A stretch of DNA of 64,000 nt from Enterobacter chengduensis (GCF_001984825.2 NZ_CP043318.1:806001-870000); one strand, 5' to 3'; numbered from the stretch's first letter, positions 9,446 through 24,331 are shown. Made by a program: numbers and translations. Notes: generated from the sequence alone by a model not told the origin.

Positions 9446-10621
9446 GTGAAATTACTACACCGTTTTTTTAGCAGTGAGGCGTCCGGCGGCGCGATCCTGA
9501 TTATTGCCGCTGCGGCCGCGATGGTGCTGGCTAACCTTGGCAGTACGCAGGGGATCTACCATGCATTTCTGGAAACGCCCGTTGAGCTGAAGGTCGGGGC
9601 GCTTGAAATTAACAAGAACATGCTGCTGTGGATCAACGATGCGCTGATGGCGGTGTTCTTCCTGCTCGTCGGGCTTGAGGTTAAGCGCGAGCTGGTGCTG
9701 GGCTCGCTTGCCAGCCGCCAGCGCGCGGCGTTTCCGGTGATTGCCGCGCTTGGGGGCATGGTGGTGCCGGCGCTGCTCTTCCTGGCGTTCACCTGGCAGG
9801 ATCCGATCGCCCGTCACGGCTGGGCGATCCCGGCGGCGACGGATATCGCCTTTGCGCTCGGGGTGTTGGCACTACTGGGAAGCCGCGTGCCGGTGGCCCT
9901 GAAAATCTTCCTGATGGCGCTGGCGATCATCGATGACCTGGGCGCCATTGTGATTATCGCGCTGTTCTACACCAGCGATCTGTCGATCCTGTCCCTGAGC
10001 GTGGCCGCCGGGGCGATTGCGGTGCTGGTGCTGCTGAACATCTTCAACGTTCGCCGCATCGGTATCTATATCCTGGTGGGGATGGTGCTGTGGACGGCGG
10101 TGCTGAAATCGGGCGTCCACGCAACGCTCGCCGGCGTGATCGTCGGCTTCTTCGTGCCGCTTAAGCCGCAGGACGGCAAGTCGCCCGCTAAACAGCTGGA
10201 GCATGTGCTGCACCCGTGGGTCGCCTTTATGATCCTGCCGCTGTTTGCGTTTGCCAACGCGGGCGTTTCCCTCGGCGGCGTGACGCTGGACGGGCTGACG
10301 TCCGTGCTGCCGCTGGGCATTATCGCCGGGCTGTTTATCGGCAAGCCGCTGGGGATTAGCCTCTTCTGCTGGCTGGCAACGAAGCTGAAGCTGGCGTCAT
10401 TGCCGCACGGCACCACCTTTAAGCAGATTATGGCCGTCGGCGTGCTGTGCGGTATTGGGTTTACGATGTCGATCTTTATCTCGACGCTGGCGTTTGGCGC
10501 ACATGCACCTGAGCTTATCGTCTGGGCTAAACTCGGCATTCTCATTGGCTCAGTGCTGGCTGCGGTAATCGGCTACACCTTGTTGAAGACGAAACTGTCC
10601 GGACAGGCCGTCCAGGCATAA
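9446..10621 (+). CDS. nhaA: Na+/H+ antiporter NhaA
   Basis: Inner-membrane antiporter that expels Na+ or Li+ in exchange for two protons and controls pH and salt tolerance. From the GTG start at 9446 the product has 391 residues (E. coli 388). The ion-binding aspartates fall at Asp133 ([11 protein letters not shown]) and Asp163/Asp164 (AIIDDLGAI), exactly as in E. coli. The pH-response segment [15 protein letters not shown] is also present. GTG is chosen because it gives [14 protein letters not shown] at the N-terminus and has AGAGAGA upstream; the frame is open further upstream from 9398 but without conservation. The regulator gene nhaR follows. Confidence 0.96.
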   Translation: MKLLHRFFSSEASGGAILIIAAAAAMVLANLGSTQGIYHAFLETPVELKVGALEINKNMLLWINDALMAVFFLLVGLEVKRELVLGSLASRQRAAFPVIAALGGMVVPALLFLAFTWQDPIARHGWAIPAATDIAFALGVLALLGSRVPVALKIFLMALAIIDDLGAIVIIALFYTSDLSILSLSVAAGAIAVLVLLNIFNVRRIGIYILVGMVLWTAVLKSGVHATLAGVIVGFFVPLKPQDGKSPAKQLEHVLHPWVAFMILPLFAFANAGVSLGGVTLDGLTSVLPLGIIAGLFIGKPLGISLFCWLATKLKLASLPHGTTFKQIMAVGVLCGIGFTMSIFISTLAFGAHAPELIVWAKLGILIGSVLAAVIGYTLLKTKLSGQAVQA

Positions 10622-10629
10622 CGGAACTC

Positions 10630-10653
10630 CGGGAGGAGGCGCTCCTCCTCCCG
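10630..10653 (+). terminator. Stem-loop between nhaA and nhaR
   Basis: A perfect 10-bp stem, CGGGAGGAGG with CCTCCTCCCG and a CGCT loop, sits 8 bp after the nhaA stop. There is no T tract, so it is more likely an attenuating or mRNA-protecting hairpin between cotranscribed genes than a true terminator. Confidence 0.5.
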
Positions 10654-10679
10654 ATACAGACTCAGGGAGAGAAGACGCG

Positions 10680-11579
10680 ATGTCTCATTTGAATTACAAC
10701 CATCTGTACTACTTCTGGCACGTCTATAAACAGGGCTCGGTGGTGGGGGCGGCAGAGGCGCTTTACCTGACGCCGCAAACCATTACCGGCCAAATCAAGG
10801 CGCTGGAAGAACGCCTGCAGGGCAAGCTCTTCAAGCGTAAGGGGCGTGGGATTGAACCAACCGAACTCGGGGAACTGGTTTTTCGCTACGCGGACAAGAT
10901 GTTCACGCTGAGTCAGGAGATGCTCGACATCGTCAACTACCGCAAAGAGTCTAACCTGCTCTTTGACGTCGGCGTGGCGGATGCGCTGTCGAAACGGCTG
11001 GTCAGCGGCGTGCTGGATGCGGCGGTAGTGGAAGATGAACAAATCCACCTGCGCTGCTTTGAATCTACCCATGAGATGCTGCTGGAACAGCTAAGCCAGC
11101 ACAAGCTGGACATGATTATCTCGGACTGCCCCATCGATTCCACCCAGCAGGAAGGGCTGTTCTCGGTGAAGATTGGCGAATGCGGGGTCAGCTTCTGGTG
11201 TATTAACCCGCCGCCTGAGAAGCCGTTCCCTGCGTGCCTTGAAGAGCGCCGTCTGCTGGTGCCGGGAAGACGCTCCATGCTCGGACGCAAGCTGCTGAAC
11301 TGGTTTAACTCCCAGGGGCTAAAGGTAGAAATCCTCGGTGAGTTCGACGATGCGGCGCTGATGAAAGCCTTTGGCGAAGCGCATAATGCGATCTTCGTTG
11401 CGCCGACGCTGTACGCGCACGATCTCTATTCGGACGACAGGATTACGGAGATAGGCCGAGTGGATAACGTGATGGAGGAGTACCACGCCATATTTGCCGA
11501 ACGGATGATTCAGCACCCGGCGGTGCAGCGAATCTGTAACCGTGACTACTCGGCGCTGTTTACGCCACCGGCAATCTGA
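10680..11579 (+). CDS. nhaR: LysR-type transcriptional activator NhaR
   Basis: Activator of nhaA that responds to intracellular Na+. It has 299 residues: an N-terminal winged helix-turn-helix ([27 protein letters not shown], about 20-45) and a C-terminal LysR effector domain. The opening [21 protein letters not shown] is diagnostic for NhaR. The gene follows nhaA after a 58-bp gap with a strong hairpin. In E. coli NhaR also acts on pgaABCD and osmC promoters. It ends close to the convergent rpsT, with a shared terminator between them. Confidence 0.96.
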   Translation: MSHLNYNHLYYFWHVYKQGSVVGAAEALYLTPQTITGQIKALEERLQGKLFKRKGRGIEPTELGELVFRYADKMFTLSQEMLDIVNYRKESNLLFDVGVADALSKRLVSGVLDAAVVEDEQIHLRCFESTHEMLLEQLSQHKLDMIISDCPIDSTQQEGLFSVKIGECGVSFWCINPPPEKPFPACLEERRLLVPGRRSMLGRKLLNWFNSQGLKVEILGEFDDAALMKAFGEAHNAIFVAPTLYAHDLYSDDRITEIGRVDNVMEEYHAIFAERMIQHPAVQRICNRDYSALFTPPAI

Positions 11580-11585
11580 AGGCAT

Positions 11586-11615
11586 AAAAAAACCCGCGTT
11601 AAGCGGGTTCTTTAA
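11586..11615 (-). terminator. Terminator of rpsT, possibly bidirectional with nhaR
   Basis: A 7-bp stem, AACCCGC with GCGGGTT, has an A run on its left side that reads as a U tract for the leftward rpsT transcript. On the right it is followed by tctttaa, which could also serve nhaR. Confidence 0.85.
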
Positions 11616-11636
11616 ACAAGCAACAACAAATAGCGA

Positions 11637-12227
<591 letters not shown>

Positions 12228-13154
12228 ATGAAGCTGATACGCGGCATACATAATCTCAGCAGCGCACCGCACGGGTGCGTGCTGACCATTGGTAATTTCG
12301 ACGGCGTGCATCGTGGTCATCAGGCGCTGTTGCAGGGATTGCGTAAAGAAGGGGAGGCTCGTGGTCTGCCCGTTGTAGTGATGATTTTCGAACCGCAGCC
12401 GCTGGAGCTGTTCGCGGGCGATAAATCTCCCGCCCGTCTTACACGCCTGCGCGAGAAATTGCGCTATCTGGCAGAGTCCGGGGTGGACTATGTATTGTGC
12501 GTACGGTTCGATCGTCGCTTTGCCGCGCTGACAGCACAAAATTTCGTCAGCGACCTGCTGGTTAAGCGTCTTGGCGTGCAGTTTCTTGCCGTGGGCGATG
12601 ATTTCCGCTTTGGCGCTGGTCGTCAGGGCGATTTCTTGCTATTACAGAAGGCTGGTCTGGAGTACGGATTTGACGTCACCAGCGCGATGACCTTCTGCGA
12701 AGGCGGCGTGCGCGTCAGCAGCACGGCGGTTCGTCGGGCACTGGCCGATGACGAACTGGATACGGCGGAAACCCTGCTGGGGCATCCGTTCACTATCTCT
12801 GGCCGCGTGGTCCATGGCGATGCGCTGGGCCGCACGATAGGCTTCCCGACGGCGAATATACCGCTGCGCCGTCAGGTTTCCCCGGTTAAAGGGGTTTATG
12901 CGGTGGAAGTGGCTGGACTGGGCGATAAACCGTTTTACGGCGTCGCCAACATTGGCACGCGTCCGACCGTCGCCGGTGTGCGTCAACAGTTAGAAGTGCA
13001 CCTGCTGGACGTTGTAATGGACCTGTATGGTCGCCATATAGATGTGATACTGCGTAAAAAAATACGCAACGAGCAGCGATTTGGTTCGCTGGATGAACTG
13101 AAAGCGCAAATTGCGCGAGATGAATTGACGGCCCGCGAGTTTTTTGGGCTTTGA
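12228..13154 (+). CDS. ribF: Bifunctional riboflavin kinase/FAD synthetase
   Basis: Makes FMN from riboflavin and then FAD from FMN and ATP. The 308-residue protein has the N-terminal nucleotidyltransferase motif GNFDGVHRGHQ (about 22-32), the VSSTAVRRAL segment (about 163-173), and the C-terminal kinase motif GRTIGFPTANI (about 200-210). It is slightly shorter than E. coli RibF (313). It is the first gene of the rightward ribF-ileS-lspA-fkpB-ispH cluster, conserved in enterobacteria, and starts 45 bp before ileS. Confidence 0.97.
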   Translation: MKLIRGIHNLSSAPHGCVLTIGNFDGVHRGHQALLQGLRKEGEARGLPVVVMIFEPQPLELFAGDKSPARLTRLREKLRYLAESGVDYVLCVRFDRRFAALTAQNFVSDLLVKRLGVQFLAVGDDFRFGAGRQGDFLLLQKAGLEYGFDVTSAMTFCEGGVRVSSTAVRRALADDELDTAETLLGHPFTISGRVVHGDALGRTIGFPTANIPLRRQVSPVKGVYAVEVAGLGDKPFYGVANIGTRPTVAGVRQQLEVHLLDVVMDLYGRHIDVILRKKIRNEQRFGSLDELKAQIARDELTAREFFGL

Positions 13155-13199
13155 ACCCGGCTTAACTGCCTACGTGATAAATACGGAACCGAGAATCTG

Positions 13200-16016
13200 A
13201 TGAGTGACTATAAATCAACCCTGAATTTGCCGGAAACAGGGTTCCCGATGCGCGGCGATCTCGCCAAGCGCGAACCGGGAATGCTGGCGCGTTGGACCGA
13301 TGATGACCTGTACGGCATCATTCGTGCAGCCAAAAAAGGCAAAAAAACCTTCATTCTGCATGATGGCCCTCCATATGCGAATGGCAGCATTCATATTGGT
13401 CACTCGGTTAACAAGATTCTGAAAGACATTATCGTGAAGTCCAAAGGCCTCACGGGATATGACTCGCCTTACGTTCCGGGCTGGGACTGCCACGGTCTGC
13501 CTATCGAGCTGAAAGTGGAGCAAGAGTTCGGCAAGCCGGGTGAAAAGTTCACCGCCGCTGAGTTCCGTGCGAAGTGCCGCGAATACGCCGCGACGCAGGT
13601 TGACGGTCAGCGCGCTGACTTCATTCGTCTGGGCGTGCTGGGCGACTGGTCGCACCCGTACCTGACCATGGACTTCAAAACCGAAGCCAACATCATCCGT
13701 GCGCTGGGTAAAATCATCGGTAACGGCCACCTGCATAAAGGCGCGAAGCCAGTGCACTGGTGCGTGGACTGCCGCTCTGCGCTGGCGGAAGCGGAAGTCG
13801 AGTATTACGACAAAACCTCTCCTTCTATCGACGTGGCCTTCCACGCGGTGGATCAGGATGCGGTGAAAGCCAAGTTTGGCGTGTCGTCCGTTAATGGCCC
13901 AATCTCGCTGGTGATCTGGACCACTACGCCGTGGACCCTGCCAGCTAACCGCGCGATCTCCCTGTCCGGTGAGTTTGAATATGCGCTGGTGCAGGTTGAC
14001 GGTCAGGCGCTGATTCTGGCAAAAGATCTGGTTGAAAGCGTGCTGAAGCGCGCGCATATCGCCGACTACACCGTGCTGGGCACCGTGAAAGGTGACGCGC
14101 TGGAGCTGATGCGCTTCAAGCACCCGTTCCTGGACTTCGACGTTCCGGCGATCCTGGGCGACCACGTGACGCTGGAAGCGGGTACCGGTGCGGTACATAC
14201 CGCCGGTGGCCACGGTCCTGACGACTACAACATCAGCCTGAAGTACGGTCTGGAAATCGCTAACCCGGTTGGTCCGGACGGCTCGTATCTGCCCGGCACC
14301 TACCCGGCGCTGGACGGCATCAACGTCTTCAAAGCGAACGACATCATCGTCGACATGCTGCGCACCAGCGGCGCGCTGCTGCACGTTGAAAAAATGCAGC
14401 ACAGCTATCCGTGCTGCTGGCGTCATAAGACCCCAATCATTTTCCGTGCGACCCCGCAGTGGTTCGTCAGCATGGATCAGAAAGGCCTGCGCGAGCAGTC
14501 TCTGAAAGAGATCAAAGGCGTGCAGTGGATCCCGGACTGGGGCCAGGCGCGTATCGAATCCATGGTGGCTAACCGTCCTGACTGGTGTATCTCCCGTCAG
14601 CGTACCTGGGGCGTGCCAATGTCTCTGTTCGTGCATAAAGAGACGCAGGAGCTGCACCCGAACACCCTGGAACTGATGGAAGAAGTGGCGAAGCGCGTCG
14701 AAGTTGACGGCATTCAGGCGTGGTGGGATCTCGACGCCCGCGACATTCTGGGCGCTGACGCAGACAGCTACGAGAAAGTCCCTGATACCCTGGACGTGTG
14801 GTTCGACTCCGGGTCTACCCACTCCTCCGTGGTTGACGTGCGTCCGGAGTTTGCCGGTCACGCTGCCGATATGTATCTGGAAGGGTCTGACCAACACCGC
14901 GGCTGGTTCATGTCATCGCTGATGATCTCCACCGCCATGAAGGGTAAAGCGCCTTACCGTCAGGTTCTGACTCACGGCTTCACCGTGGATGGTCAGGGTC
15001 GTAAGATGTCCAAATCTATCGGTAACACCGTTTCTCCGCAGGACGTGATGAACAAGCTGGGCGCAGACATTCTGCGTCTGTGGGTGGCATCCACCGACTA
15101 TACCGGCGAAATGGCGGTGTCTGACGAGATCCTGAAGCGCGCTGCCGACAGCTATCGTCGTATCCGTAACACCGCGCGCTTCCTGCTGGCGAACCTGAAC
15201 GGGTTCGATCCGGCAAAAGACATGGTGAAACCGGAAGAGATGGTCGTTCTGGATCGCTGGGCGGTAGGCTGCGCGAAAGCGGCGCAGGACGATATCCTGA
15301 AAGCCTATGAGTCTTACGACTTCCACGAAGTGGTGCAGCGCCTGATGCGCTTCTGCTCCATCGAGATGGGCTCGTTCTACCTCGACATCATCAAAGACCG
15401 CCAGTACACCGCGAAGGCGGACAGCGTGGCGCGTCGCAGCTGCCAGACCGCGCTGTTCCACATCGCAGAAGCGCTGGTACGCTGGATGGCGCCGATCATG
15501 TCCTTCACCGCGGATGAGATCTGGGGCTACCTGCCGGGCGACCGCGAGAAGTATGTCTTCACGGGCGAGTGGTACGAGGGTCTGTTCGATCTCTCCAGCA
15601 CCGAAGCGATGAACGATGCCTTCTGGGACGAGCTGCTGAAAGTGCGTGGCGAAGTGAACAAGGTTATCGAGCAGGCGCGTGCAGACAAGAAGGTCGGTGG
15701 CTCTCTGGAAGCGGCAGTGACCCTTTACGCCGAACCTGAGCTGGCGGCGAAGCTGACGGCGCTGGGCGATGAATTACGATTTGTCCTGTTGACCTCCGGT
15801 GCGAAAGTTGCGGATTATGCCGAGGCCTCTGCTGATGCTCAGCAGAGCGAACTGCTCAAAGGACTGAAAGTCGCGCTGAGCAAAGCCGACGGTGAGAAAT
15901 GCCCGCGCTGCTGGCATTTCACGACCGACGTCGGCCAGGTGGCGGAACACGCAGACATCTGCGGACGCTGTGTAAGCAACGTCGCCGGTGACGGCGAAAA
16001 ACGTAAGTTTGCCTGA
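13200..16016 (+). CDS. ileS: Isoleucyl-tRNA synthetase
   Basis: Charges tRNA-Ile in the cytosol and edits misactivated valine. The 938-residue class I enzyme has the HIGH motif at residues 65-68, KMSKS at 602-606, the large CP1 editing insertion between them ([13 protein letters not shown] and the [11 protein letters not shown] segment), and a C-terminal zinc site of two Cys pairs (CPRC and CGRC). This is the bacterial, mupirocin-sensitive type. Its TGA stop shares one base with the lspA ATG, so translation is probably coupled. Confidence 0.98.
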   Translation: MSDYKSTLNLPETGFPMRGDLAKREPGMLARWTDDDLYGIIRAAKKGKKTFILHDGPPYANGSIHIGHSVNKILKDIIVKSKGLTGYDSPYVPGWDCHGLPIELKVEQEFGKPGEKFTAAEFRAKCREYAATQVDGQRADFIRLGVLGDWSHPYLTMDFKTEANIIRALGKIIGNGHLHKGAKPVHWCVDCRSALAEAEVEYYDKTSPSIDVAFHAVDQDAVKAKFGVSSVNGPISLVIWTTTPWTLPANRAISLSGEFEYALVQVDGQALILAKDLVESVLKRAHIADYTVLGTVKGDALELMRFKHPFLDFDVPAILGDHVTLEAGTGAVHTAGGHGPDDYNISLKYGLEIANPVGPDGSYLPGTYPALDGINVFKANDIIVDMLRTSGALLHVEKMQHSYPCCWRHKTPIIFRATPQWFVSMDQKGLREQSLKEIKGVQWIPDWGQARIESMVANRPDWCISRQRTWGVPMSLFVHKETQELHPNTLELMEEVAKRVEVDGIQAWWDLDARDILGADADSYEKVPDTLDVWFDSGSTHSSVVDVRPEFAGHAADMYLEGSDQHRGWFMSSLMISTAMKGKAPYRQVLTHGFTVDGQGRKMSKSIGNTVSPQDVMNKLGADILRLWVASTDYTGEMAVSDEILKRAADSYRRIRNTARFLLANLNGFDPAKDMVKPEEMVVLDRWAVGCAKAAQDDILKAYESYDFHEVVQRLMRFCSIEMGSFYLDIIKDRQYTAKADSVARRSCQTALFHIAEALVRWMAPIMSFTADEIWGYLPGDREKYVFTGEWYEGLFDLSSTEAMNDAFWDELLKVRGEVNKVIEQARADKKVGGSLEAAVTLYAEPELAAKLTALGDELRFVLLTSGAKVADYAEASADAQQSELLKGLKVALSKADGEKCPRCWHFTTDVGQVAEHADICGRCVSNVAGDGEKRKFA

Positions 16017-16516
16017 TGAGTAAAACTCTCTGTTCAACAGGACTGCGCTGGCTGTGGCTGGTTGTGGTGGTGCTGATTATCGATCTGGGCAGCAAGTTCC
16101 TGATCCTCCAGAATTTCGCTCTGGGGGAGACGGTTCCGCTGTTCCCGTCGCTTAACCTGCACTATGCGCGTAACTACGGCGCAGCGTTTAGTTTCCTTGC
16201 CGACAGCGGTGGCTGGCAGCGCTGGTTCTTCGCGGGTATCGCCATCGGTATCTGCGTGATCCTGGCCGTGCTGATGTACCGCTCGAAGGCCACGCAAAAG
16301 CTAAATAACATCGCCTACGCGCTGATCATTGGCGGTGCGCTGGGCAACCTGTTTGACCGCCTGTGGCACGGCTTTGTGGTCGATATGATCGACTTTTACG
16401 TCGGCGACTGGCACTTCGCGACCTTTAACCTCGCCGATAGCGCCATTTGCATCGGTGCGGCGTTAATCGTGCTGGAAGGCTTCTTGCCTAAACCGGCCGC
16501 GAAAGAGCAGGCGTAA
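16016..16516 (+). CDS. lspA: Lipoprotein signal peptidase (signal peptidase II)
   Basis: Inner-membrane aspartyl protease that cleaves prolipoprotein signal peptides in front of the lipidated cysteine. The 166-residue protein has four hydrophobic segments and the two conserved catalytic-Asp boxes: [18 protein letters not shown] and [12 protein letters not shown]. It overlaps the ileS stop by one base. The product would process the lipoproteins encoded nearby, such as the one at 24050. Confidence 0.97.
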   Translation: MSKTLCSTGLRWLWLVVVVLIIDLGSKFLILQNFALGETVPLFPSLNLHYARNYGAAFSFLADSGGWQRWFFAGIAIGICVILAVLMYRSKATQKLNNIAYALIIGGALGNLFDRLWHGFVVDMIDFYVGDWHFATFNLADSAICIGAALIVLEGFLPKPAAKEQA

Positions 16517-16523
16517 GCATGAA

Positions 16524-16602
16524 TGCCGGGTGGCGCTGCGCTTACCCGGCCTACAAAATTTGTGGCCTCCTGTATGCCCGGTAAGCAAAGCGCCACCGGG
16601 CA
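16524..16602. repeat. BIME: two inverted REP elements between lspA and fkpB
   Basis: The REP-like unit at 16524-16554 (TGCCGGGTGGCGCTGCGC then TTACCCGGCCTAC) is followed by an inverted partner at 16574-16602 (GCCCGGTAAGC...GCGCCACCGGGC). The same unit occurs at 50502. Each unit can fold into a hairpin on the mRNA. It sits inside the ileS-lspA-fkpB-ispH operon and may adjust the yield of the downstream genes. Confidence 0.85.
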
Positions 16603-16634
16603 AACAGGCACCCCAAAACAAGCGAGCAATTTGC

Positions 16635-17084
16635 ATGTCTAAATCCGTACAGAGCAACAGCGCGGTTCTCGTTCACTTCACGCTGAAGCTGGATGATGGC
16701 TCCACGGCTGAATCCACCCGCAATAACGGTAAACCGGCCCTGTTTCGTCTTGGCGATACCTCCCTGTCTGAAGGTCTTGAGCAGCAGCTTCTGGGTCTGA
16801 AAGAGGGTGAGAAAAAAGCCTTTTCGCTGGAGCCGGATGCCGCGTTTGGCGTGCCAAGCCCGGACCTGATCCAGTATTTCTCGCGCCGTGAATTCATGGA
16901 CGCGGGTGAGCCGGAAATCGGGGCGATTATGCTCTTTACCGCTATGGACGGCAGCGAAATGCCTGGCGTGATCCGCGAAATTAACGGTGACTCCATTACC
17001 GTTGATTTCAACCATCCGCTTGCCGGGCGTACCGTTCATTTTGATGTTGAAGTGCTGGAAATCGATCCGGCACTGGAGGCCTGA
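16635..17084 (+). CDS. fkpB: FKBP-type peptidyl-prolyl isomerase FkpB (SlpA)
   Basis: Cytosolic FKBP-type prolyl cis-trans isomerase with chaperone activity. The 149-residue product runs from [22 protein letters not shown] to [10 protein letters not shown] and has an SlyD-like layout with an insert-in-flap region ([19 protein letters not shown]). The open frame extends upstream to 16530, but that part is translated REP sequence and unlike any FkpB; the ATG at 16635 matches the E. coli protein. Its stop lies one base before the ispH ATG. Confidence 0.95.
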   Translation: MSKSVQSNSAVLVHFTLKLDDGSTAESTRNNGKPALFRLGDTSLSEGLEQQLLGLKEGEKKAFSLEPDAAFGVPSPDLIQYFSRREFMDAGEPEIGAIMLFTAMDGSEMPGVIREINGDSITVDFNHPLAGRTVHFDVEVLEIDPALEA

Positions 17085-17085
17085 A

Positions 17086-18036
17086 ATGCAGATCCTGTTG
17101 GCTAACCCGCGCGGCTTCTGCGCCGGTGTAGACCGCGCTATCAGCATTGTTGAAAACGCGCTGGAGATCTACGGCGCGCCGATTTACGTGCGTCACGAAG
17201 TGGTGCACAACCGCTACGTGGTTGACAGCCTGCGCGAGCGCGGCGCTATCTTTATTGAGCAGATTAGCGAAGTGCCGGACGGTGCGATCCTGATCTTCTC
17301 CGCGCACGGCGTCTCGCAGGCGGTGCGTAACGAAGCGAAAAGCCGCGATCTGACCGTATTCGATGCCACCTGTCCGCTGGTGACTAAGGTGCATATGGAA
17401 GTGGCGCGCGCCAGCCGCCGTGGTGAAGAGTCGATTCTGATTGGTCACGCGGGTCACCCGGAAGTCGAAGGTACGATGGGCCAGTACAGCAACCCGGAAG
17501 GAGGCATGTACCTGGTGGAGTCGCCGGAAGATGTCCTGACGCTGAACGTCAAAAACGAAGCCCGTCTGTCGTTTATGACCCAGACAACGCTCTCCGTCGA
17601 CGATACCTCTGACGTGATTGACGCCCTGCGTCAGCGCTTCCCGAAGATCGTCGGGCCGCGTAAAGACGATATCTGCTACGCCACCACCAACCGTCAGGAA
17701 GCGGTGCGCGCGCTGGCTGAACGGGCGGATGTGGTGCTGGTGGTCGGCTCTAAGAACTCCTCCAACTCCAACCGTCTGGCCGAACTGGCGCAGCGCATGG
17801 GTAAAGCGGCGTTTCTGATCGACGACGCGACGGATATTCAGGAAGCGTGGGTGAAAAGTGCGGCCTGCGTCGGCGTAACGGCCGGAGCTTCCGCGCCGGA
17901 TATTCTGGTACAGAACGTCATTTCCCGTCTGCAGGAGCTGGGCGGTGGCGAAGCGGTGCCGCTGGAAGGACGCGAAGAGAACATCGTCTTTGAAGTGCCG
18001 AAAGAGCTGCGCATCGACGCCCGCGAAGTGGAATAA
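17086..18036 (+). CDS. ispH: 4-hydroxy-3-methylbut-2-enyl diphosphate reductase
   Basis: Last step of the non-mevalonate isoprenoid pathway; makes IPP and DMAPP with a [4Fe-4S] cluster. The 316-residue protein keeps the three cluster cysteines Cys12 ([12 protein letters not shown]), Cys96 ([11 protein letters not shown]) and Cys197 ([11 protein letters not shown]). The start at 17086 is one base after the fkpB stop, so translation is probably coupled; an upstream in-frame ATG lies inside fkpB and is not used in the family. In K-12 rihC follows; here the cluster ends with a terminator and dapB comes next. Confidence 0.98.
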   Translation: MQILLANPRGFCAGVDRAISIVENALEIYGAPIYVRHEVVHNRYVVDSLRERGAIFIEQISEVPDGAILIFSAHGVSQAVRNEAKSRDLTVFDATCPLVTKVHMEVARASRRGEESILIGHAGHPEVEGTMGQYSNPEGGMYLVESPEDVLTLNVKNEARLSFMTQTTLSVDDTSDVIDALRQRFPKIVGPRKDDICYATTNRQEAVRALAERADVVLVVGSKNSSNSNRLAELAQRMGKAAFLIDDATDIQEAWVKSAACVGVTAGASAPDILVQNVISRLQELGGGEAVPLEGREENIVFEVPKELRIDAREVE

Positions 18037-18050
18037 CCCCTTATCTGATG

Positions 18051-18085
18051 AAAGGCCAGCATCTCATGTGCTGGCCTTTTTTTTT
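18051..18085 (+). terminator. Intrinsic terminator of the ribF-ispH cluster
   Basis: A 10-bp stem, AAGGCCAGCA with TGCTGGCCTT, is followed by nine or more T residues, 15 bp after the ispH stop. Confidence 0.93.
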
Positions 18086-18166
18086 GCCCCGAACTTTATC
18101 GTGACGACAAAATCATGTCTTTTACTGATATTTAAGTCGGTTTCACGTTAAATTCTAATTATCGGT

Positions 18167-18210
18167 GTTTTCAGTTGGCAGCCTTTGCGAAGGCTGGTTA
18201 ATCTGAAAAC
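18167..18210 (+). promoter_or_regulatory. Composite hairpin in the dapB upstream region
   Basis: An inner 7-bp stem (CAGCCTT with AAGGCTG, loop TGCG, 18179-18196) is enclosed by an outer 8-bp stem (GTTTTCAG 18167-18174 with CTGAAAAC 18203-18210). The whole structure lies 33 bp before the dapB ATG. It is not a lysine riboswitch by sequence. The role is unknown; protein operator or leader RNA structure are both possible. Confidence 0.5.
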
Positions 18211-18227
18211 GATTTACATCATTTTAA

Positions 18228-19064
<837 letters not shown>

Positions 19065-19117
19065 GCATTATTACCCATCGTGATGTGGTTATTGCAGTCG
19101 TAATTGTTTGATTGCAT

Positions 19118-19148
19118 AGGGTAATATTTTATTGCCCTTTTATTTTAT
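19118..19148 (+). terminator. Probable dapB terminator
   Basis: AGGGTAAT and ATTGCCCT pair over 8 bp (with one G-U pair) around an ATTTT loop and are followed by tttattttat. Confidence 0.6.
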
Positions 19149-19283
19149 CTGTTTTATTAATTTTTTGATTTAAATGCATTAAAAGTAGATGTATTCCTCT
19201 TGATTTGCGTTGCTGAAATGTAAATTTTGACCATTTGGTCCACTTTTAGATACCGTGCCGCCTCTTTTTTTATTAAACCCGAC

Positions 19284-19299
19284 GCGCAAGCGTTTTCCG
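19284..19299 (+). promoter_or_regulatory. PurR-like operator upstream of carAB
   Basis: The core GCAAGCGTTTTC fits the PurR consensus ANGCAANCGNTTNCNT except at the outermost A and T. PurR control of carAB is known in E. coli. Confidence 0.55.
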
Positions 19300-19468
19300 C
19301 AGTGATTTACCTGATCTTTTTGTCGCTTAAGCTGCATTCCGCTCTCCAGGCCTGCAAAAGACTAAACAAAATATCCGTTTTAAGTTGACTTTTACCCACC
19401 AAATCTCCAGAATGCCGCCGTTTGCCAAAAATCCGCTGGCAACACATTTGCATTGATTCATGACATGG

Positions 19469-19508
19469 TTATGAATTAATATGCAAATAAAGTGAGTGAA
19501 TATTCTCT
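19469..19508 (+). promoter_or_regulatory. Tandem ArgR boxes upstream of carA
   Basis: Two adjacent 18-bp sites resemble the ARG box (TGAATWWWWATTCA): TATGAATTAATATGCAAA and AGTGAGTGAATATTCT. They end just before the carA ribosome-binding site (GGAGGG) and match the known E. coli carAB P2 operator region, where ArgR represses. Confidence 0.75.
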
Positions 19509-19518
19509 GGAGGGTGTT

Positions 19519-20667
19519 TTGATTAAGTCAGCGCTATTGGTTCTGGAAGACGGAACCCAGTTTATCGGTCGGGCCATAGGGGCAACGGGTTCGGCGGTTG
19601 GGGAAGTCGTTTTCAATACTTCAATGACCGGTTATCAAGAAATCCTCACTGATCCTTCCTATTCTCGCCAAATCGTTACTCTTACTTATCCTCATATCGG
19701 CAATGTCGGCACCAATGCGGCTGACGAAGAGTCCTCTCAGGTACATGCGCAAGGCCTGGTCATTCGCGACCTGCCGCTGATTGCCAGCAACTTCCGCAGC
19801 ACCGAAGACCTCTCTTCCTACCTGAAGCGCCATAACATCGTGGCGATTGCCGATATCGATACCCGTAAGTTAACGCGTCTGCTGCGCGAGAAGGGTGCAC
19901 AAAACGGCTGCATCATCGCGGGTGATAACCTCGATGCGGCCCTGGCGCTGGAAAAAGCGAAAGCCTTCCCGGGCCTGAACGGCATGGACCTGGCGAAAGA
20001 AGTGACAACCGCTGAAGCCTACAGCTGGACGCAGGGTAGCTGGACGCTGGAAGGCGACCTGCCGGAAGCGAAACCAGAGAGCGAGCTGCCGTTCCACGTG
20101 GTGGCCTACGATTTTGGCGCCAAGCGCAACATCCTGCGCATGCTGGTTGACCGCGGCTGCCGCCTGACGATTGTGCCGGCGCAAACGTCCGCCGAAGACG
20201 TGCTGAAGATGAATCCGGACGGTATTTTCCTGTCCAACGGTCCTGGCGACCCGGCGCCGTGCGATTACGCCATCGCCGCCATCAAGTCCTTCCTGGAAAC
20301 CGACATTCCGGTATTCGGCATCTGCCTCGGCCATCAGCTGCTGGCGCTGGCGAGCGGTGCAAACACCGTCAAGATGAAGTTCGGCCACCACGGTGGCAAC
20401 CACCCGGTGAAAGACATTGATAACAACACGGTGATGATCACCGCGCAGAACCACGGCTTTGCCGTCGATGAAGCGTCAATGCCGGCTAACCTGCGCGTGA
20501 CGCACAAATCGCTGTTCGATGGCACCCTGCAGGGTATCCACCGTACCGATAAGCCAGCGTTCAGCTTCCAGGGCCACCCGGAAGCCAGCCCGGGCCCGCA
20601 CGACGCCGCGCCGCTGTTCGATCACTTCATCGAACTTATCGAGCAATACCGTAAGACCGCTAAATAA
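19519..20667 (+). CDS. carA: Carbamoyl-phosphate synthase small subunit
   Basis: Glutamine amidotransferase subunit that supplies ammonia to CarB for carbamoyl phosphate, the shared precursor of arginine and pyrimidines. The 382-residue protein has a class I GATase domain with Cys269 in [10 protein letters not shown] and the His-x-Glu pair in [10 protein letters not shown]. The start is TTG at 19519, as in E. coli, giving [14 protein letters not shown], with GGAGGG 7-8 nt upstream; the frame also opens at GTG 19492 but that lies in the ArgR operator. carB follows 18 bp later. Confidence 0.97.
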   Translation: MIKSALLVLEDGTQFIGRAIGATGSAVGEVVFNTSMTGYQEILTDPSYSRQIVTLTYPHIGNVGTNAADEESSQVHAQGLVIRDLPLIASNFRSTEDLSSYLKRHNIVAIADIDTRKLTRLLREKGAQNGCIIAGDNLDAALALEKAKAFPGLNGMDLAKEVTTAEAYSWTQGSWTLEGDLPEAKPESELPFHVVAYDFGAKRNILRMLVDRGCRLTIVPAQTSAEDVLKMNPDGIFLSNGPGDPAPCDYAIAAIKSFLETDIPVFGICLGHQLLALASGANTVKMKFGHHGGNHPVKDIDNNTVMITAQNHGFAVDEASMPANLRVTHKSLFDGTLQGIHRTDKPAFSFQGHPEASPGPHDAAPLFDHFIELIEQYRKTAK

Positions 20668-20685
20668 TCAGGAGCCGAGAAGACA

Positions 20686-23910
<3,225 letters not shown>

Positions 23911-23915
23911 GTTTA

Positions 23916-23950
23916 AATGCCCGGTGCCGTTCGGTTGCCGGGCATTCTCT
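23916..23950 (+). terminator. Hairpin after carB
   Basis: AATGCCCGG and CCGGGCATT form a 9-bp stem enclosing a loop that can fold further, 6 bp after the carB stop. The T tract that follows is weak (ctctcc), so it could also be a 3'-end stabiliser. Confidence 0.6.
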
Positions 23951-24049
23951 CCATCTTCAGAACCTTCTGGTTTTTCATCCGCTTTCAGTCAGTTAGCCTA
24001 AAATGGTTAGGTCGATAACGAAATTCAACTGAGAGCAGGGGAAAACACC

Positions 24050-24283
24050 ATGCAAAATAAATTACTGATCGCTTCCGTTCTGGCTGCTACCGCAATGTTT
24101 ACCGTGGCGGGCTGTTCGTCTAATCAGGCCGTAAAAACCACCGATGGCAAAACCATCGTCACCGACGGGAAACCGCAGGTGGATGACGATACCGGGCTGG
24201 TGTCGTACAAAAACGCCGAAACCGGTCAAACCGAGCAGATCAACCGTGACCAGGTGAAATCCATGGGCGAGCTGGATAACTAA
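24050..24283 (+). CDS. YgdI/YgdR family (DUF903) lipoprotein
   Basis: A 77-residue lipoprotein. The signal peptide (about 1-21) ends in a lipobox with Cys22 in FTVAGCSSNQ. The mature part has the YgdI/YgdR-type sequence TTDGKTIVTDGKPQVDDDTGLVSYKNAE followed by EQINRDQVKSMGEL, an SH3-like small domain. Family function is not known. Strong Shine-Dalgarno bases (GAGCAGGGG) precede the ATG. It lies alone between carB and the convergent autotransporter, at a place where K-12 has cai/fix genes. Confidence 0.9.
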   Translation: MQNKLLIASVLAATAMFTVAGCSSNQAVKTTDGKTIVTDGKPQVDDDTGLVSYKNAETGQTEQINRDQVKSMGELDN

Positions 24284-24286
24284 TAA

Positions 24287-24316
24287 AAAAAGCCGTGGCG
24301 TTTGCCACGGCTTTTG
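24287..24316. terminator. Bidirectional terminator between lipoprotein and autotransporter 1
   Basis: An 8-bp GC-rich stem, GCCGTGGC with GCCACGGC and a GTTT loop, has an A run on the left and a T run on the right, so it can end transcripts from both sides. Confidence 0.9.
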
Positions 24317-24331
24317 CTCTTTCAGGAACGG

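Larger units (their letters stand above)
19065..19518 (+). promoter_or_regulatory. dapB-carA intergenic region, carAB control region
   Basis: A 454-bp gene-free region. The first 80 bp hold the dapB terminator; the middle is AT-rich with T runs; then come a PurR-like box near 19284 and ArgR boxes near 19469-19508. In E. coli the equivalent region has promoters P1 (pyrimidine and purine control) and P2 (arginine control). I did not place the promoter hexamers with confidence. Confidence 0.6.

Noticed and set aside
13215..14897. Long leftward open frame (560 codons) opposite ileS
   Set aside because: Antisense to a conserved gene, no recognisable domain, low-complexity shadow composition.
16530..16634. 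N-terminal extension of FkpB read from an upstream ATG
   Set aside because: The extension is translated REP sequence; the conserved FkpB start is at 16635.
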